From the NCBI GenBank assembly GCA_033782935.1, contig JAWQEG010001376.1:310001-374000 (forward strand): a DNA stretch of 64,000 nucleotides, written 5' to 3'. The notes under the pieces were generated by a model, which had not been told where the DNA came from, made no database searches, and saw only the letters and a program-made list of their open reading frames with translations. This document shows, one piece after another, positions 29,528 through 42,847 of the stretch. Position 1 is the stretch's first letter. The number at the start of each line of letters is the position of its first letter. The translations under genes and the position numbers were made by a program. The stretch comes from Petrolisthes cinctipes. Its lineage: Eukaryota; Arthropoda; Malacostraca; Decapoda; Porcellanidae.

Positions 29528-32500
29528 ACCCGTTTATATCCCAAATTGAACCTCAAAAAACCCGAACATTCGGTATTTTTGGGTCCTAGAAGCGATCAGT
29601 ACATGCCTACTCTTAGTTAGAATGTTTTCAAGAAACAGACCCAAAACATAATCAAAATCGATATTTTAGGTGCCCAAAAGTCGATATGTGCATGCTTCTT
29701 TTGTACCCGTTTATATCTCAAATTCAGGATCAAAACACCCGAAAATTTGATATTTTGTGGTCCCTGAAGCGATCTGTACATGCCTACTCAGTGCTAGAAT
29801 ATTTTCAAAATATAGGCCCAAAACATGCTAAAAATCGATATTTTAGGAGCCCAAAGTCGGTATCTCAAATTCTGGCCCAAAACACCCAAAAATTCGATAT
29901 TTTGGGGTACCAGAAGCGATCTGTACATGCCTACTCCGTGTTAGAGTATTTTCAAAATACAGGCCCAAAACATGCTGAAAATCGATATTTTAGGTGACCA
30001 AAGTCAATATGTGTATGCATCTTTACCACCCCTTTATATACCAAATTCAACCTCAAAACACCCGAAAATTCGATATTTTTTGGGCCCCAGAAGCGAACTG
30101 TACATGCCTACTCAGTTCTAGAAGGTTTTCAAAATATAAGCTCTAAACATGCTATAAATCGATATTTTAAGTGTCCAAAGTCGATATGTGCATGCATCTT
30201 CTGTAACCGTTTATATCTCAAATTCAGGATCAAAACACCCGAAAATTCGGTATTTTTTTGTCCTAGAAGCGATCTGTACATGCCTACTCCTAGTTAGAAT
30301 GTTTTCAAGATACAGACCCAAAACATGCTCAAAATCGATATTTTAGTGGCCAAAAGTCGATATGTTCATGCATCTTCAGTACCCGTTTATATCTCAAATT
30401 CAGGCTCAAAACACCCGAAAATTCGATATTTTGGAGTGCCAGAAGCGATCTGTACATGCCTACTCTGTGTCAGAGTATTTTCAAAATACAGGCCCAAAAC
30501 ATGCTAAAAATCGATCTTTTAGGTGCCCAAAAGTCGATATGTTCATGCATCTTCTGTACCCGTTTATATCTCAAATTCAGGTTCCAAACACCCGAAAATT
30601 TGATATTTTGGGGTCCCAGAAGCGATCTGTACATGCCTATTCAGATACAGGCCCAAAACATGCTGAAAATCGATATTTTAGGTGCACAAAGTCAATATGT
30701 GTATGCATCTTCTGCACCCGTTTATATCTCAAATTCAACCTCAAAACACCCGAAAATTCGATATTTTTGGGTCCCAGAAGCGATCTGTACATGAATACTC
30801 AGTGCTAGAATGTTTTCAAAATATAGGCTCAAAACATGCTAAAAATCGTTATTTTAAGTGTCCAAAGTCGATATGTGCATGCATCTTCTGTACCCGTTTA
30901 TATCTCAAATTCAGGCTCAAAACACCCGAAAATTCGGTATTTTATGGTCCTAGAAGCAATCTGTACATGCCTACTCCTAGTTAGAATGTTTTCAAGATAC
31001 AGACCCAAAACATGCCCAAAATCGATATTTTAGGTGCATAAAAGTCGATATGCACATGCATCTTCTGTACAAGTTTATATCTCAAATTCAGGATCAAAAC
31101 ACCCGAAAAATACGATATTTTGGGGTCCCAGAAGCAATCTGTACATGCCTACTCAGTGCTAGAATATTTTCAAAATATAGGCCCAAAACATGCTAAAAAT
31201 CGTTATTTTATGTGCCCAAAGTATCGCGATATCTCAAATTCAGGCCCAAAACACCCGAAAATTCGATATTTTGGGGTCCCAGAAGCGAACTGTACATGCC
31301 TACTCCGTGTTAGAGTATTTTCAAAATACAGGCCCATTTCATACTGAAAATCGATCTTTTAGGTGCCCAAAAGTCGATATGTGCATGCATCTTCTGTACC
31401 CGTTTATATCTCAAATTCAGGCTCCAAACACCCGAAAATTTGATATTTTGGGGTCCCTGAAACGATCTGTACATGCCCACTCAGATACAGGCCCAAAACA
31501 TGCTGAAAATCGATATTTTAGGTGCGCAATGTTAATATGTGTATGCATCTTCTGCACTCGTTTATATCTCAAATTCAAAGTCAAAACACCCGAAAATTCG
31601 ATATTTTGAGGTCCCAGAAGCAATCTGTACTTGCCTACTCCGTGTTAGAGTATTTTCAAAATACAGGCCCAAAACATGCTGAAAATCGATATTTTAGGTG
31701 ACCAAAGTCAATATGTGTATGCATTTTCTGCACCCGTTTATATCCCAAATTGAACCTCAAAAAACCCGAACATTCGGTATTTTTGGGTCCTATAAGCGAT
31801 CAGTACATGCCTACTCTTAGTTAGAATGTTTTCAAGATACAGACCCAAAACATAATCAAAATCGATATTTTAGGTGCCCAAAAGTCGATATGTGCATGCT
31901 TCTTTTGTACCCGTTTATATCTCAAATTCAGGATCAAAACACCCGAAAATTTGATATTTTGTGGTCCCTGAAGCGATCTGTACATGCCTACTCAGTGCTA
32001 GAATATTTTCAAAATATAGGCCCAAAACATGCTAAAAATCGATATTTTAGGAGCCGAAAGTCGGTATCACAAATTCTGGCCCAAAACACCCAAAAATTCG
32101 ATATTTTGGGGTACCAGAAGCGATCTGTACATGCCTACTCCGTGTTAGAGTATTTTCAAAATACAGGCCCAAAACATGCTGAAAATCGATATTTTAGGTG
32201 ACCAAAGTCAATATGTGTATGCATCTTCACCACCCTTTTATATAACAAATTCAACCTCAAAACACCCGAAAATTCGATATTTTTTGGGCCCCAGAAGCGA
32301 ACTGTACATGCCTACTCAGTTCTAGAAGGTTTTCAAAATATAAGGTCTAAATATGCTATAAATCGATATTTTAAGTGTCCAAAGTCGATATGTGCATGCA
32401 TCTTCTGTAACCGTTTATATCTCAAATTCAGGATCAAAACACCCGAAAATTCGGTATTTTTTTGTCCTAGAAGCGATCTGTACATGCCTACTCCTAGTTA

Positions 32501-32804
32501 GAATGTTTTCATGATATAGACCCAAAACATGCTCAAAATCGATATTTTAGTGGCCCAAAAGTCGATATGTTCATGCATCTTCAGTACCCGTTTATATCTC
32601 AAATTCAGGCTCAAAACACCCGAAAATTCGATATTTTGGAGTGCCAGAAGCGATCTGTACATGCCTACTCTGTGTCAGAGTATTTTCAAAATACAGGCCC
32701 AAAACATGCTAAAAATCGATCTTTTAGGTGCCCAAAAGTCGATATGTTCATGCATCTTCTGTACCCGTTTATATCTCAAATTCAGGCTCCAAACACCCGA
32801 AAAT
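29528..32804. repeat. 3.3-kb satellite block, copied again at 39570-42847
   Basis: This stretch contains about one and a half copies of a 2204-bp higher-order unit (landmarks at 29686 and 31890). The whole stretch recurs about 10042 bp downstream at 39570-42847, where landmarks lie at 39728 and 41933. A further, more diverged relative of the unit starts near 25.5 kb. Shared marks include GCTTCTTTTGTACC, CACCCCTTTATAT-type variants and the TATCGCGATA variant. Confidence 0.8.
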
Positions 32805-35800
32805 TTGATATTTTGGGGTCCCAGAAGCGATCTGTACATGCCTATTCAGATACAGGCCCAAAACATGCTGAAAATCAATATTTTTGGTGCCCAAAGTTAA
32901 TATGTGTATGCATCTTCTGCACTCGTTTATATCTCAAATTCAACCTCAAAACACCCGAAAATTAGATATTTTTGGTTCCCAGAAGCGATCTGTACATGCC
33001 TACTCAGTGCTAGAATTTTTTCAAAATATAGGCTCAAAACATGCTAAAAATCGATATTTTTAGGTGCCCAAAGTCGATATCTAAAATTCAGGCCCAAAAC
33101 ACCCGAAAATTCGATATTTTGGGGTCCCAGAAGCGATCTGTACTTGCCTACTCCGTGTTAGAGTATTTTTTAAAATATAGGCCAATAACATGCTGAAAAT
33201 CGATATTTTAGGTGACCAAAGTCAATATGTGTATGCATCTTCTACACCCGTTTATATCCCAAATTCAACCTCAAAACACCCGAAAATTCGATATTTTTTG
33301 GGTCCCAGAAGCGAACTGTACATGCCTAGTCAGTGCTAGAATGTTTTCAAAATATAGGCTCAAAACATGTTAAAAATCGAAATTTTAAGTGTCCAAAGTC
33401 GATATGTGCATGCATCTTCTGTACCCGTTTATATCTCAAATTCAGGATCAAAACACCCAAAAATTCGACATTTTGAGGTTCCAAAAGTGATCTGTACATG
33501 CCTACTTAGTGCTAGAATATTTTCAAAATATAGGCCCAAAACATGCTAAAAATCGATATTTTAGGTGCCCAAAGTCGATATCTCAAATTCAGGCCCAAAA
33601 CACCCGAAAATTCGATATTTTGGGGTCCCAGAAGCGAACTGTACATGCCTACTCCGTGTTAGAGTATTTTCAAAATACAGGCCCATATCATACTGAAAAT
33701 CGATCATTTAGGTGCCCAAAGGTTGATATGTGCATGCATCTTCTGTACCCGTTTATATCTCAAATTCAGGCTCCAAACACCCGAAAATTCGAAATTTTGG
33801 GGTCCCAGAAGCGAGCTGTACATGCCTACTCAGATACAGGCCCAAAACATGCTGAAAATCGATATTTTAGGTGCCCAAAGTTAATATGTGTATGCATCTT
33901 CTGCACTCGTTTATATATCAAATTCAACCTCAAAACACCCGAAAATTCGATATTTTGAGGTCCCAGAAGCAATCTGTACTTGCCTACTCCGTGTTAAAGT
34001 ATTTTCAAAATACAGGCCCAAAACATGATGAAAATCGATATTTTAGGTGACCAAAGTCAATATGTGCATGCATTTTCTGCACCCGTTTATATCCCAAATT
34101 CAACCTCAAAAAACCCGAACATTCGGTATTTTTGGGTCCTAGAAGCGATCTGTACATGCCTACTCTTAGTTAGAATGTTTTCAAGATACAGACCCAAAAC
34201 ATGCTCAAAATCGATATTTTAGTGGCCCAAAAGTCGATATGTGCATGCATCTTCTGTACCCGTTTATATCTCAAATTCACGATCAAAACACCCGAAAATT
34301 TGATATTTTGTGGTCCCAGAAGCGATCTGTACATGCCTACTCAGTGCTAGAATATTTTCAAAATATAGGCCCAAAACATGCTAAAAATCGATATTTTAGG
34401 TGCCCAAAGTCAATATCTCAAATTTAGGCCCAAAACACCCGAAAATTCGATATTTTGGGGTTCCACAAGCGATCTGTACTTGCCTGCTCCGTGTTAGAGT
34501 ATTTTCAAAATACAGGCCCATAACATGCTGAAAATCGATATTTTAGGTGACCAAAGTCAGTATGTGTATGCATCTTCTGCACCCGTTTATATCCCAAATT
34601 CAACCTCAAAACACCCGAAAATTGGATATTTTTTGGGTCCCAGAAGCGAACTGTACATGCCTAGTCAGTGCTAGAATGTTTTCAAAATATAGGCTCAAAA
34701 CATGCTAAAAATCGATATTTTAAGTGTCCAAAGTCGATATGTGCATGCATCTTCTGTACCCGTTTATATCTCAAATTCAGGATCAAAACACCCGAAAATT
34801 CGATATTTTGGGGTCCCAGAAGTGATCTGTACATGCCTACTTAGTGCTAGAATATTTTCAAAATATAGGCCCAAAACATGCTAAAAATCGATATTTTATG
34901 TGCCCAAAGTCCATATCTCAAATTCAGGCCCAAAACACCCGAAAATTCGATATTTTGGGGTCCCAGAAGCGAACTGTACATGCCTACTCCGTGTTAGAGT
35001 ATTTTCAAAATACAGGCCCATAACATACTGAAAATCGATCTTTTAGGTGCCCAAAAGTCGATATGTGCATGCATCTTCTGTACCCGTATATATCTCAAAT
35101 TCAGGCTCCAAACACCCGAAAATTTGATATTTTGGGGTCCCAGAAGCGATCAGTACATGCCAATTCAGATACAGGCCCAAAACATGCTGAAAATCGATAT
35201 TTTAGGTGCCCAAAGTCGATATCTAAATTTCAAGCCCAAAACACCCGAAAATTCGGTATTTTTTTGTCCTAGAAGCGATCTGTAAATGCCTACTCTTAGT
35301 TAGAATGTTTTCAAGATACCGACCCAAAACATGCTCAAAATCGATATTTTAGTGGCCCAAAAGTCGATATGTTCATGCATCTTCAGTACCCGTTTATATC
35401 TCAAATTCAGGCATAAAACACCCGAAAATTCGATATTTTGGAGTGCCAGAAGCGATCTGTACATGCCTACTCTGTGTCAGAGTATTTTCAAATATAGGCC
35501 CAAAACATGCTAAAAATCGATATTTAAGGTGCACAAAGTCGATATCTCAAATTCAGGCCCAAAACACCCGAAAATTCGATATTTTGGGGTCCCAGAAGCG
35601 AACTGTACATGCCTACTCCGTGTTAGAGTATTTTCAAAATACAGGCCCATAACATACTGAAAATCGATCTTTTAGGTGCCCAAAAGTCGATATGTGCATG
35701 CATCTTCTGTACCCGTTTATATCTCAAATTCAGGCTCCAAACACCTGAAAATTTGATATTTTGGGGTCCCAGAAGCGATCGGTACATGCCTATTCAGATA

Positions 35801-38800
35801 CAGGCCCAAAACATGCTGAAAATCGATATTTTAGGTGCCCAAAGTTAATATGTGTATGCATCTTCTGCACTCGTTTATATCTCAAATTCAACCTCAAAAC
35901 ACCCGAAAATTAGATATGTTTGGTTCCCAGAAGCGAACTGTACATGCCTACTCAGTGTTAGAATTTTTTCAAAATATAGACTCAAAACATGCTAAAAATC
36001 GATATTTTAGGTGCCCAAAGTCGATATCTAAAATTCAGGCCCAAAACTCCAGAAAATTCGATATTTTGGGGGCCCAGAAGCGATCTGTACTTGCCTACTC
36101 CGTGTTAGAGTATTTTTTAAAATACAGGCCCATAACAGGCTGATATCGATATTTTAGGTGACCAAAGTCAATATGTGTATGCATCTTCTGCACCCGTTTA
36201 TATCCCAAATTCAACCTCAAAACACCCGAAAATTAGATATTTTTGGCTCCCAGAAGCGATCTGTACATGCCTACTCAGTGCTAGAATATTTTCAAAATAT
36301 AGGCCCAATACATGCTAAAAATCGATATTATAGGAGCCCAAAGTCGATATCTCAAATTCAGGCCCAAAACACCCAAAAAATTCGATATTTTGGGCTACCA
36401 GAAGCGATCTGTACATGCCTACTCCGTGTAGGAGTATTTTCAATATACAGGCCCAAAACATACTGAAAATAGATCTTTTAGGTACCCAAAAGTCGATATG
36501 TTGATGTATCATCTGAACGCGTTTATATCTCAAATTCAGGCTCCAAACACCCGAAAATTCGATATTTTGGGGTCCCAGAAGCGATCTGTACTTGCCTACT
36601 CCGTGTTACAGTATTTTCAAAATACAGGCCCAAAACATGCTGAAAATCGATATTTTAGGTGACCAAAGTCAATATGTGTTTGCATCTTCTGCACCCGTTT
36701 ATATCCCAAATTCAACCTCAAATACCCGAAAATTCGATATTTTTTGGGCCCCAGAAGCGAACTGTACATGCCTACTCAGTGCTAGAAAGTTTTCAAAATA
36801 TAGGCTCAAAACATGCTAAAAATCGATATTTTAGGTGCCCAAAGTCGATATCTCAAATTCAGGCCAAAAGCACTTGAAAATTCGAAATTTTGGGGTCCCA
36901 GAAGCGGTCTGTACATGCCTACTCTGTGTTAGAGTATTTTCAAAATACAGGCCCATAACATACTGAAAATCGATCTTTTAGGTGCCCAAAAGTCAATATG
37001 TGCATACATCTTCTGTACAAGTTTATATCTCAAATTCAGGCTCCAAACACCCGAAAATTCGATATTTTGGGGTCCCAGAAGCGATCTGTAGATGCCTACT
37101 CAGATACAGGCCCAAAACATGCTGAAAATCGATATTTTAGGTGCACAAAGTCAATATGTGTATGCATCTTCTGCACCCGTTTATATCCCAAATCCAACCT
37201 AAAAACACCCTAAAATTCGATATTTTTGGTTCCCAGAAGCGATCTGTACATGCCTACTCCTAGTAAGAATGTTTTCAAGATACAGACCAAAAACATGCTC
37301 AAAATCGATATTTTAGGTGCCCAAAAGTCGATATGTGCATGCATTTTCTGTACAAGTTTATATCTCAAATTCAGGATCAAAACACCCGAAAATTTGATAT
37401 TTTGGGGTCCCAGAAGCAATCTGTACATGCCTACTGAGTGCTAGAATATTTTCAAAATATAGGCCCAAAACATACTGAAAATCGATCTTTTAGGTGCCCA
37501 AAAGTCGATATGTGGATGTATCTTCTGTACCCGTTTATATCTCAAATTCAGGCTCCTAACGCCCGAACATTCGATATTTTGGTGTCTCAGAAGCGATCTG
37601 TACTTGCCTACTCCATGTTAGAGTATTTTCAAAATACAGGCCTAAAACATGCTGAAAATCGATATTTTAGGTGACCAAAGTCAATATGTGTATGCATCTT
37701 CTGTACCCGTTTATATCCCAAATTCAACCTCAAAACACCCGAAAATTCGATATTTTTTGGGTCCCAGAAGCGAACTGTACATTCCTACTCAGTGCTAGAA
37801 TGTTTTCAAAATATAGGCTCAAAACATGCTAAAAATCGATATTTTAAGTGTCCAAAGTCGATATGTGCATGCATCTTCTGTACCCGTTTATATCTCAAAT
37901 TCAGGATCAAAACTCCCGAAAATTCGATATTATGGGGTCCCAGAAGTGATCTGTACATGCCTACTCAGTGCTAGAATGTTTTCAAAATATAGGCTCAAAA
38001 CATGCTAAAAATTGATATTTTAGGTACCTAAAGTCGATATCTCAAATTCAGGCCCAAAACACCTGAAAATTCGATATTTGGGGGTCCCAGAAGCGAACTG
38101 TACATGCCTACTCCGTGTTAGAGTATTTTCAAAATACAGGCCCATAACATACTGAAAATCGATCTTTTAGGTGCCCAAAAGTCGATATGTGCATGCATCT
38201 TCTGTACCCGTTTATATCTCAAATTCAGGCTCCAAACACCCGAAAATTCGATATTTTGGGGTCCCAGAAGCAATCTGTACATGCCTACTAAGATACAGGC
38301 CCAAAACATGCTGAAAATCGATATTTTAGGTGCCCAAAGTTAATATGTGTATGCATCTTCTGTACCCGTTTATATCTCAAATTCAGGATCAAAACTCCCG
38401 AAAATTCGATATTTTGGGGTCCCAGAAGTGATCTGTACATGCCTACTCAGTGCTAGAATGTTTTCAAAATATAGGCTCAAAACATGCTAAAAATTGATAT
38501 TTTAGGTGCCTAAAGTCGATATCTCAAATTCAGGCCCAAAACACCTGAAAATTCGATATTTTGGGGTCCCAGAAGCGAACTGTACATGCCTACTCCGTGT
38601 TAGAGTATTTTCAAAATAAAGGCCCATAACATACTGAAAATCGATCTTTTAGGTGCCCAAAAGTCGATATGTGCATGCATCTTCTGTACCCGTTTATATC
38701 TCAAATTCAACCTCAAAACACCCGAAAATTCGATATTTTTGGGTCCCAGAAGCGATCTGCACATGCCTACTCAGTGCTAGAATGTTTTCAAAATATAGGC

Positions 38801-39569
38801 TCAAAACATGCTAAAAATCGATACTTTAAGTGTCCAAAGTCGATATGTGCATGCATCTTCTGTACCCGTTTATATCTCAAATTCATGCTCAAAACACCCG
38901 AAAATTCGGTATTTTTGGGTCTTAGAAGCGATCTCTACATTCCTACTCCTAGTTAGAATGTTTTCAAGATACAGACCCAAAACATGCTCAAAATCGATAT
39001 TTTAAGTGCCCAAAAGTCGATATGTGCATGCATCTTCAGAACCTGTTTATACCTCAAATTCAGGCTCAAAACACCCAAAAATTCTATATTTTTGGGTCCG
39101 AGAAGCGATATGTACATGCCTACTCCGTGTTAGAGTATTTTCAAAATACAGGCTTAAAACATGCTGAAAATCGATATTTTAGGTGCCCAAAAGTCGATAT
39201 GTGCTTGTATTTTCTGTACCCGTTTATATCTCAAATTCAGGCTCCAAACACCTGAAAATTCGATATTTTGGGGTCCCAAAAGTGATCTGTACTTGCCTAC
39301 TCCGTGTTTGAGTATTTTCAAAATACAGGCCCGAAACATGCTGAAAATCGATATTTAAGGTGACCAAAGTCAATATGTGTATGCATCTTATGCACCCGTT
39401 TATATCTCAAATTCAACCTCAAAACACCCGAAAATTCGATATTTTTTGGTCCCAGAAGCGATCTGTACATGCTTACTCAGTGGTAGAATGTTTTCAAAAT
39501 ATAGGCTCAAAACATGCTAAAAATCGATATTTTAAGTATCCAAAGTCGATATGTGCATGCATTTTCTGG

Positions 39570-42500
39570 ACCCGTTTATATCCCAAATTGAACCTCAAAA
39601 AACCCGAACATTCGGTATTTTTGGGTCCTAGAAGCGATCAGTACATGCCTACTCTTAGTTAGAATGTTTTCAAGATACAGACCCAAAACATAATCAAAAT
39701 CGATATTTTAGGTGCCCAAAAGTCGATATGTGCATGCTTCTTTTGTACCCGTTTATATCTCAAATTCAGGATCAAAACACCCGAAAATTTGATATTTTGT
39801 GGTCCCTGAAGCGATCTGTACATGCCTACTCAGTGCTAGAATATTTTCAAAATATAGGCCCAAAACATGCTAATAATCGATATTTTAGGAGCCCAAAGTC
39901 GGTATCTCAAATTCTGGCCCAAAACACCCAAAAATTCGATATTTTGGGGTACCAGAAGCGATCTGTACATGCCTACTCCGTGTTAGAGTATTTTCAAAAT
40001 ACAGGCCCAAAACATGCTGAAAATCGATATTTTAGGTGACCAAAGTCAATATGTGTATGCATCTTTACCACCCCTTTATATACCAAATTCAACCTCAAAA
40101 CACCCGAAAATTCGATATTTTTTGGGCCCCAGAAGCGAACTGTACATGCCTACTCAGTTCTAGAAGGTTTTCAAAATATAAGCTCTAAACATGCTATAAA
40201 TCGATATTTTAAGTGTCCAAAGTCGATATGTGCATGCATCTTCTGTAACCGTTTATATCTCAAATTCAGGATCAAAACACCCGAAAATTCGGTATTTTTT
40301 TGTCCTAGAAGCGATCTGTACATGCCTACTCCTAGTTAGAATGTTTTCAAGATACAGACCCAAAACATGCTCAAAATCGATATTTTAGTGGCCCAAAAGT
40401 CGATATGTTCATGCATCTTCAGTACCCGTTTATATCTCAAATTCAGGCTCAAAACACCCGAAAATTCGATATTTTGGAGTGCCAGAAGCGATCTGTACAT
40501 GCCCAATCTGTGTCAGAGTATTTTCAAAATACAGGCCCAAAACATGCTAAAAATCGATCTTTTAGGTGCCCAAAAGTCGATATGTTCATGCATCTTCTGT
40601 ACCCGTTTATATCTCAAATTCAGGTTCCACACACCCGAAAATTTGATATTTTGGGGTCCCAGAAGCGATCTGTACATGCCTATTCAGATACAGGCCCAAA
40701 ACATGCTGAAAATCGATATTTTAGGTGCACAAAGTCAATATGTGTATGCATCTTCTGCACCCGTTTATATCTCAAATTCAACCTCAAAACACCCGAAAAT
40801 TCGATATTTTTGGGTCCCAGAAGCGATCTGTACATGAATACTCAGTGCTAGAATGTTTTCAAAATATAGGCTCAAAACATGCTAAGAATCGTTATTTTAA
40901 GTGTCCAAAGTCGATATGTGCATGCATCTTCTGTACCCGTTTATATCTCAAATTCAGGCTCAAAACACCCGAAAATTCGGTATTTTATGGTCCTAGAAGC
41001 AATCTGTACATGCCTACTCCTAGTTAGAATGTTTTCAAGATACAGACCCAAAACATGCCCAAAATCGATATTTTAGGTGCATAAAAGTCGATATGCACAT
41101 GCATCTTCTGTACAAGTTTATATCACAAATTCAGGATCAAAACACCCGAAAAATACGATATTTTGGGGTCCCAGAAGCAATCTGTACATGCCTACTCAGT
41201 GCTAGAATATTTTCAAAATATAGGCCCAAAACATGCTAAAAATCGTTATTTTATGTGCCCAAAGTATCGCGATATCTCAAATTCAGGCCCAAAACACCCG
41301 AAAATTCGATATTTTGGGGTCCCAGAAGCGAACTGTACATGCCTAGTCCGTGTTAGAGTATTTTCAAAATACAGGCCCATTTCATACTGAAAATCGATCT
41401 TTTAGGTGCCCAAAAGTCGATATGTGCATGCATCTTCTGTACCCGTTTATATCTCAAATTCAGGCTCCAAACACCCGAAAATTTGATATTTTGGGGTCCC
41501 TGAAACGATCTGTACATGCCCACTCAGATACAGGCCCAAAACATGCTGAAAATCGATATTTTAGGTGCGCAATGTTAATATGTGTATGCATCTTCTGCAC
41601 TCGTTTATATCTCAAATTCAACCTCAAAACACCCGAAAATTCGATATTTTGAGGTCCCAGAAGCAATCTGTACTTGCCTACTCCGTGTTAGAGTATTTTC
41701 AAAATACAGGCCCAAAACATGCTGAAAATCGATATTTTAGGTGACCAAAGTCAATATGTGTATGCATTTTCTGCACCCGTTTATATCCCAAATTGAACCT
41801 CAAAAAACCCGAACATTCGGTATTTTTGGGTCCTAGAAGCGATCAGTACATGCCTACTCTTAGTTAGAATGTTTTCAAGATACAGACCCAAAACATAATC
41901 AAAATCGATATTTTAGGTGCCCAAAAGTCGATATGTGCATGCTTCTTTTGTACCCGTTTATATCTCAAATTCAGGATCAAAACACCCGAAAATTTGATAT
42001 TTTGTGGTCCCTGAAGCGATCTGTACATGCCTACTCAGTGCTAGAATATTTTCAAAATATAGGCCCAAAACATGCTAAAAATCGATATTTTAGGAGCCCA
42101 AAGTCGGTATCTCAAATTCTGGCCCAAAACACCCAAAAATTCGATATTTTGGGGTACCAGAAGCGATCTGTACATGCCTACTCCGTGTTAGAGTATTTTC
42201 AAAATACAGGCCTAAAACATGCTGAAAATCGATATTTTAGGTGACCAAAGTCAATATGTGTATGCATCTTCACCACCCTTTTATATACCAAATTCAACCT
42301 CAAAACACCCGAAAATTCGATATTTTTTGGGCCCCAGAAGCGAACTGTACATGCCTACTCAGTTCTAGAAGGTTTTCAAAATATAAGGTCTAAATATGCT
42401 ATAAATCGATATTTTAAGTGTCCAAAGTCGATATGTGCATGCATCTTCTGTAACCGTTTATATCTCAAATTCAGGATCAAAACACCCGAAAATTCGGTAT

Positions 42501-42847
42501 TTTTTTGTCCTAGAAGCGATCTGTACATGCCTACTCCTAGTTAGAATGTTTTCAAGATATAGACCCAAAACATGCTCAAAATCGATATTTTAGTGGCCCA
42601 AAAGTCGATATGTTCATGCATCTTCAGTACCCGTTTATATCTCAAATTCAGGCTCAAAACACCCGAAAATTCGATATTTTGGAGTGCCAGAAGCGATCTG
42701 TACATGCCTACTCTGTGTCAGAGTATTTTCAAAATACAGGCCCAAAACATGCTAAAAATCGATCTTTTAGGTGCCCAAAAGTCGATATGTTCATGCATCT
42801 TCTGTACCCGTTTATATCTCAAATTCAGGCTCCAAACACCCGAAAAT
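39570..42847. repeat. Second copy of the 3.3-kb satellite block
   Basis: Partner of 29528-32804 at an offset of 10042-10043 bp, again with an internal 2205-bp period. Homology starts at CCCGTTTATATCCC near 39570 and is lost near 42847, where ATTCGATATT replaces ATTTGATATT. The intervening 33-39.5 kb satellite is a different arrangement of monomers. The block was therefore copied to a separate location, or a once continuous array was interrupted by other exchanges. Confidence 0.78.
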
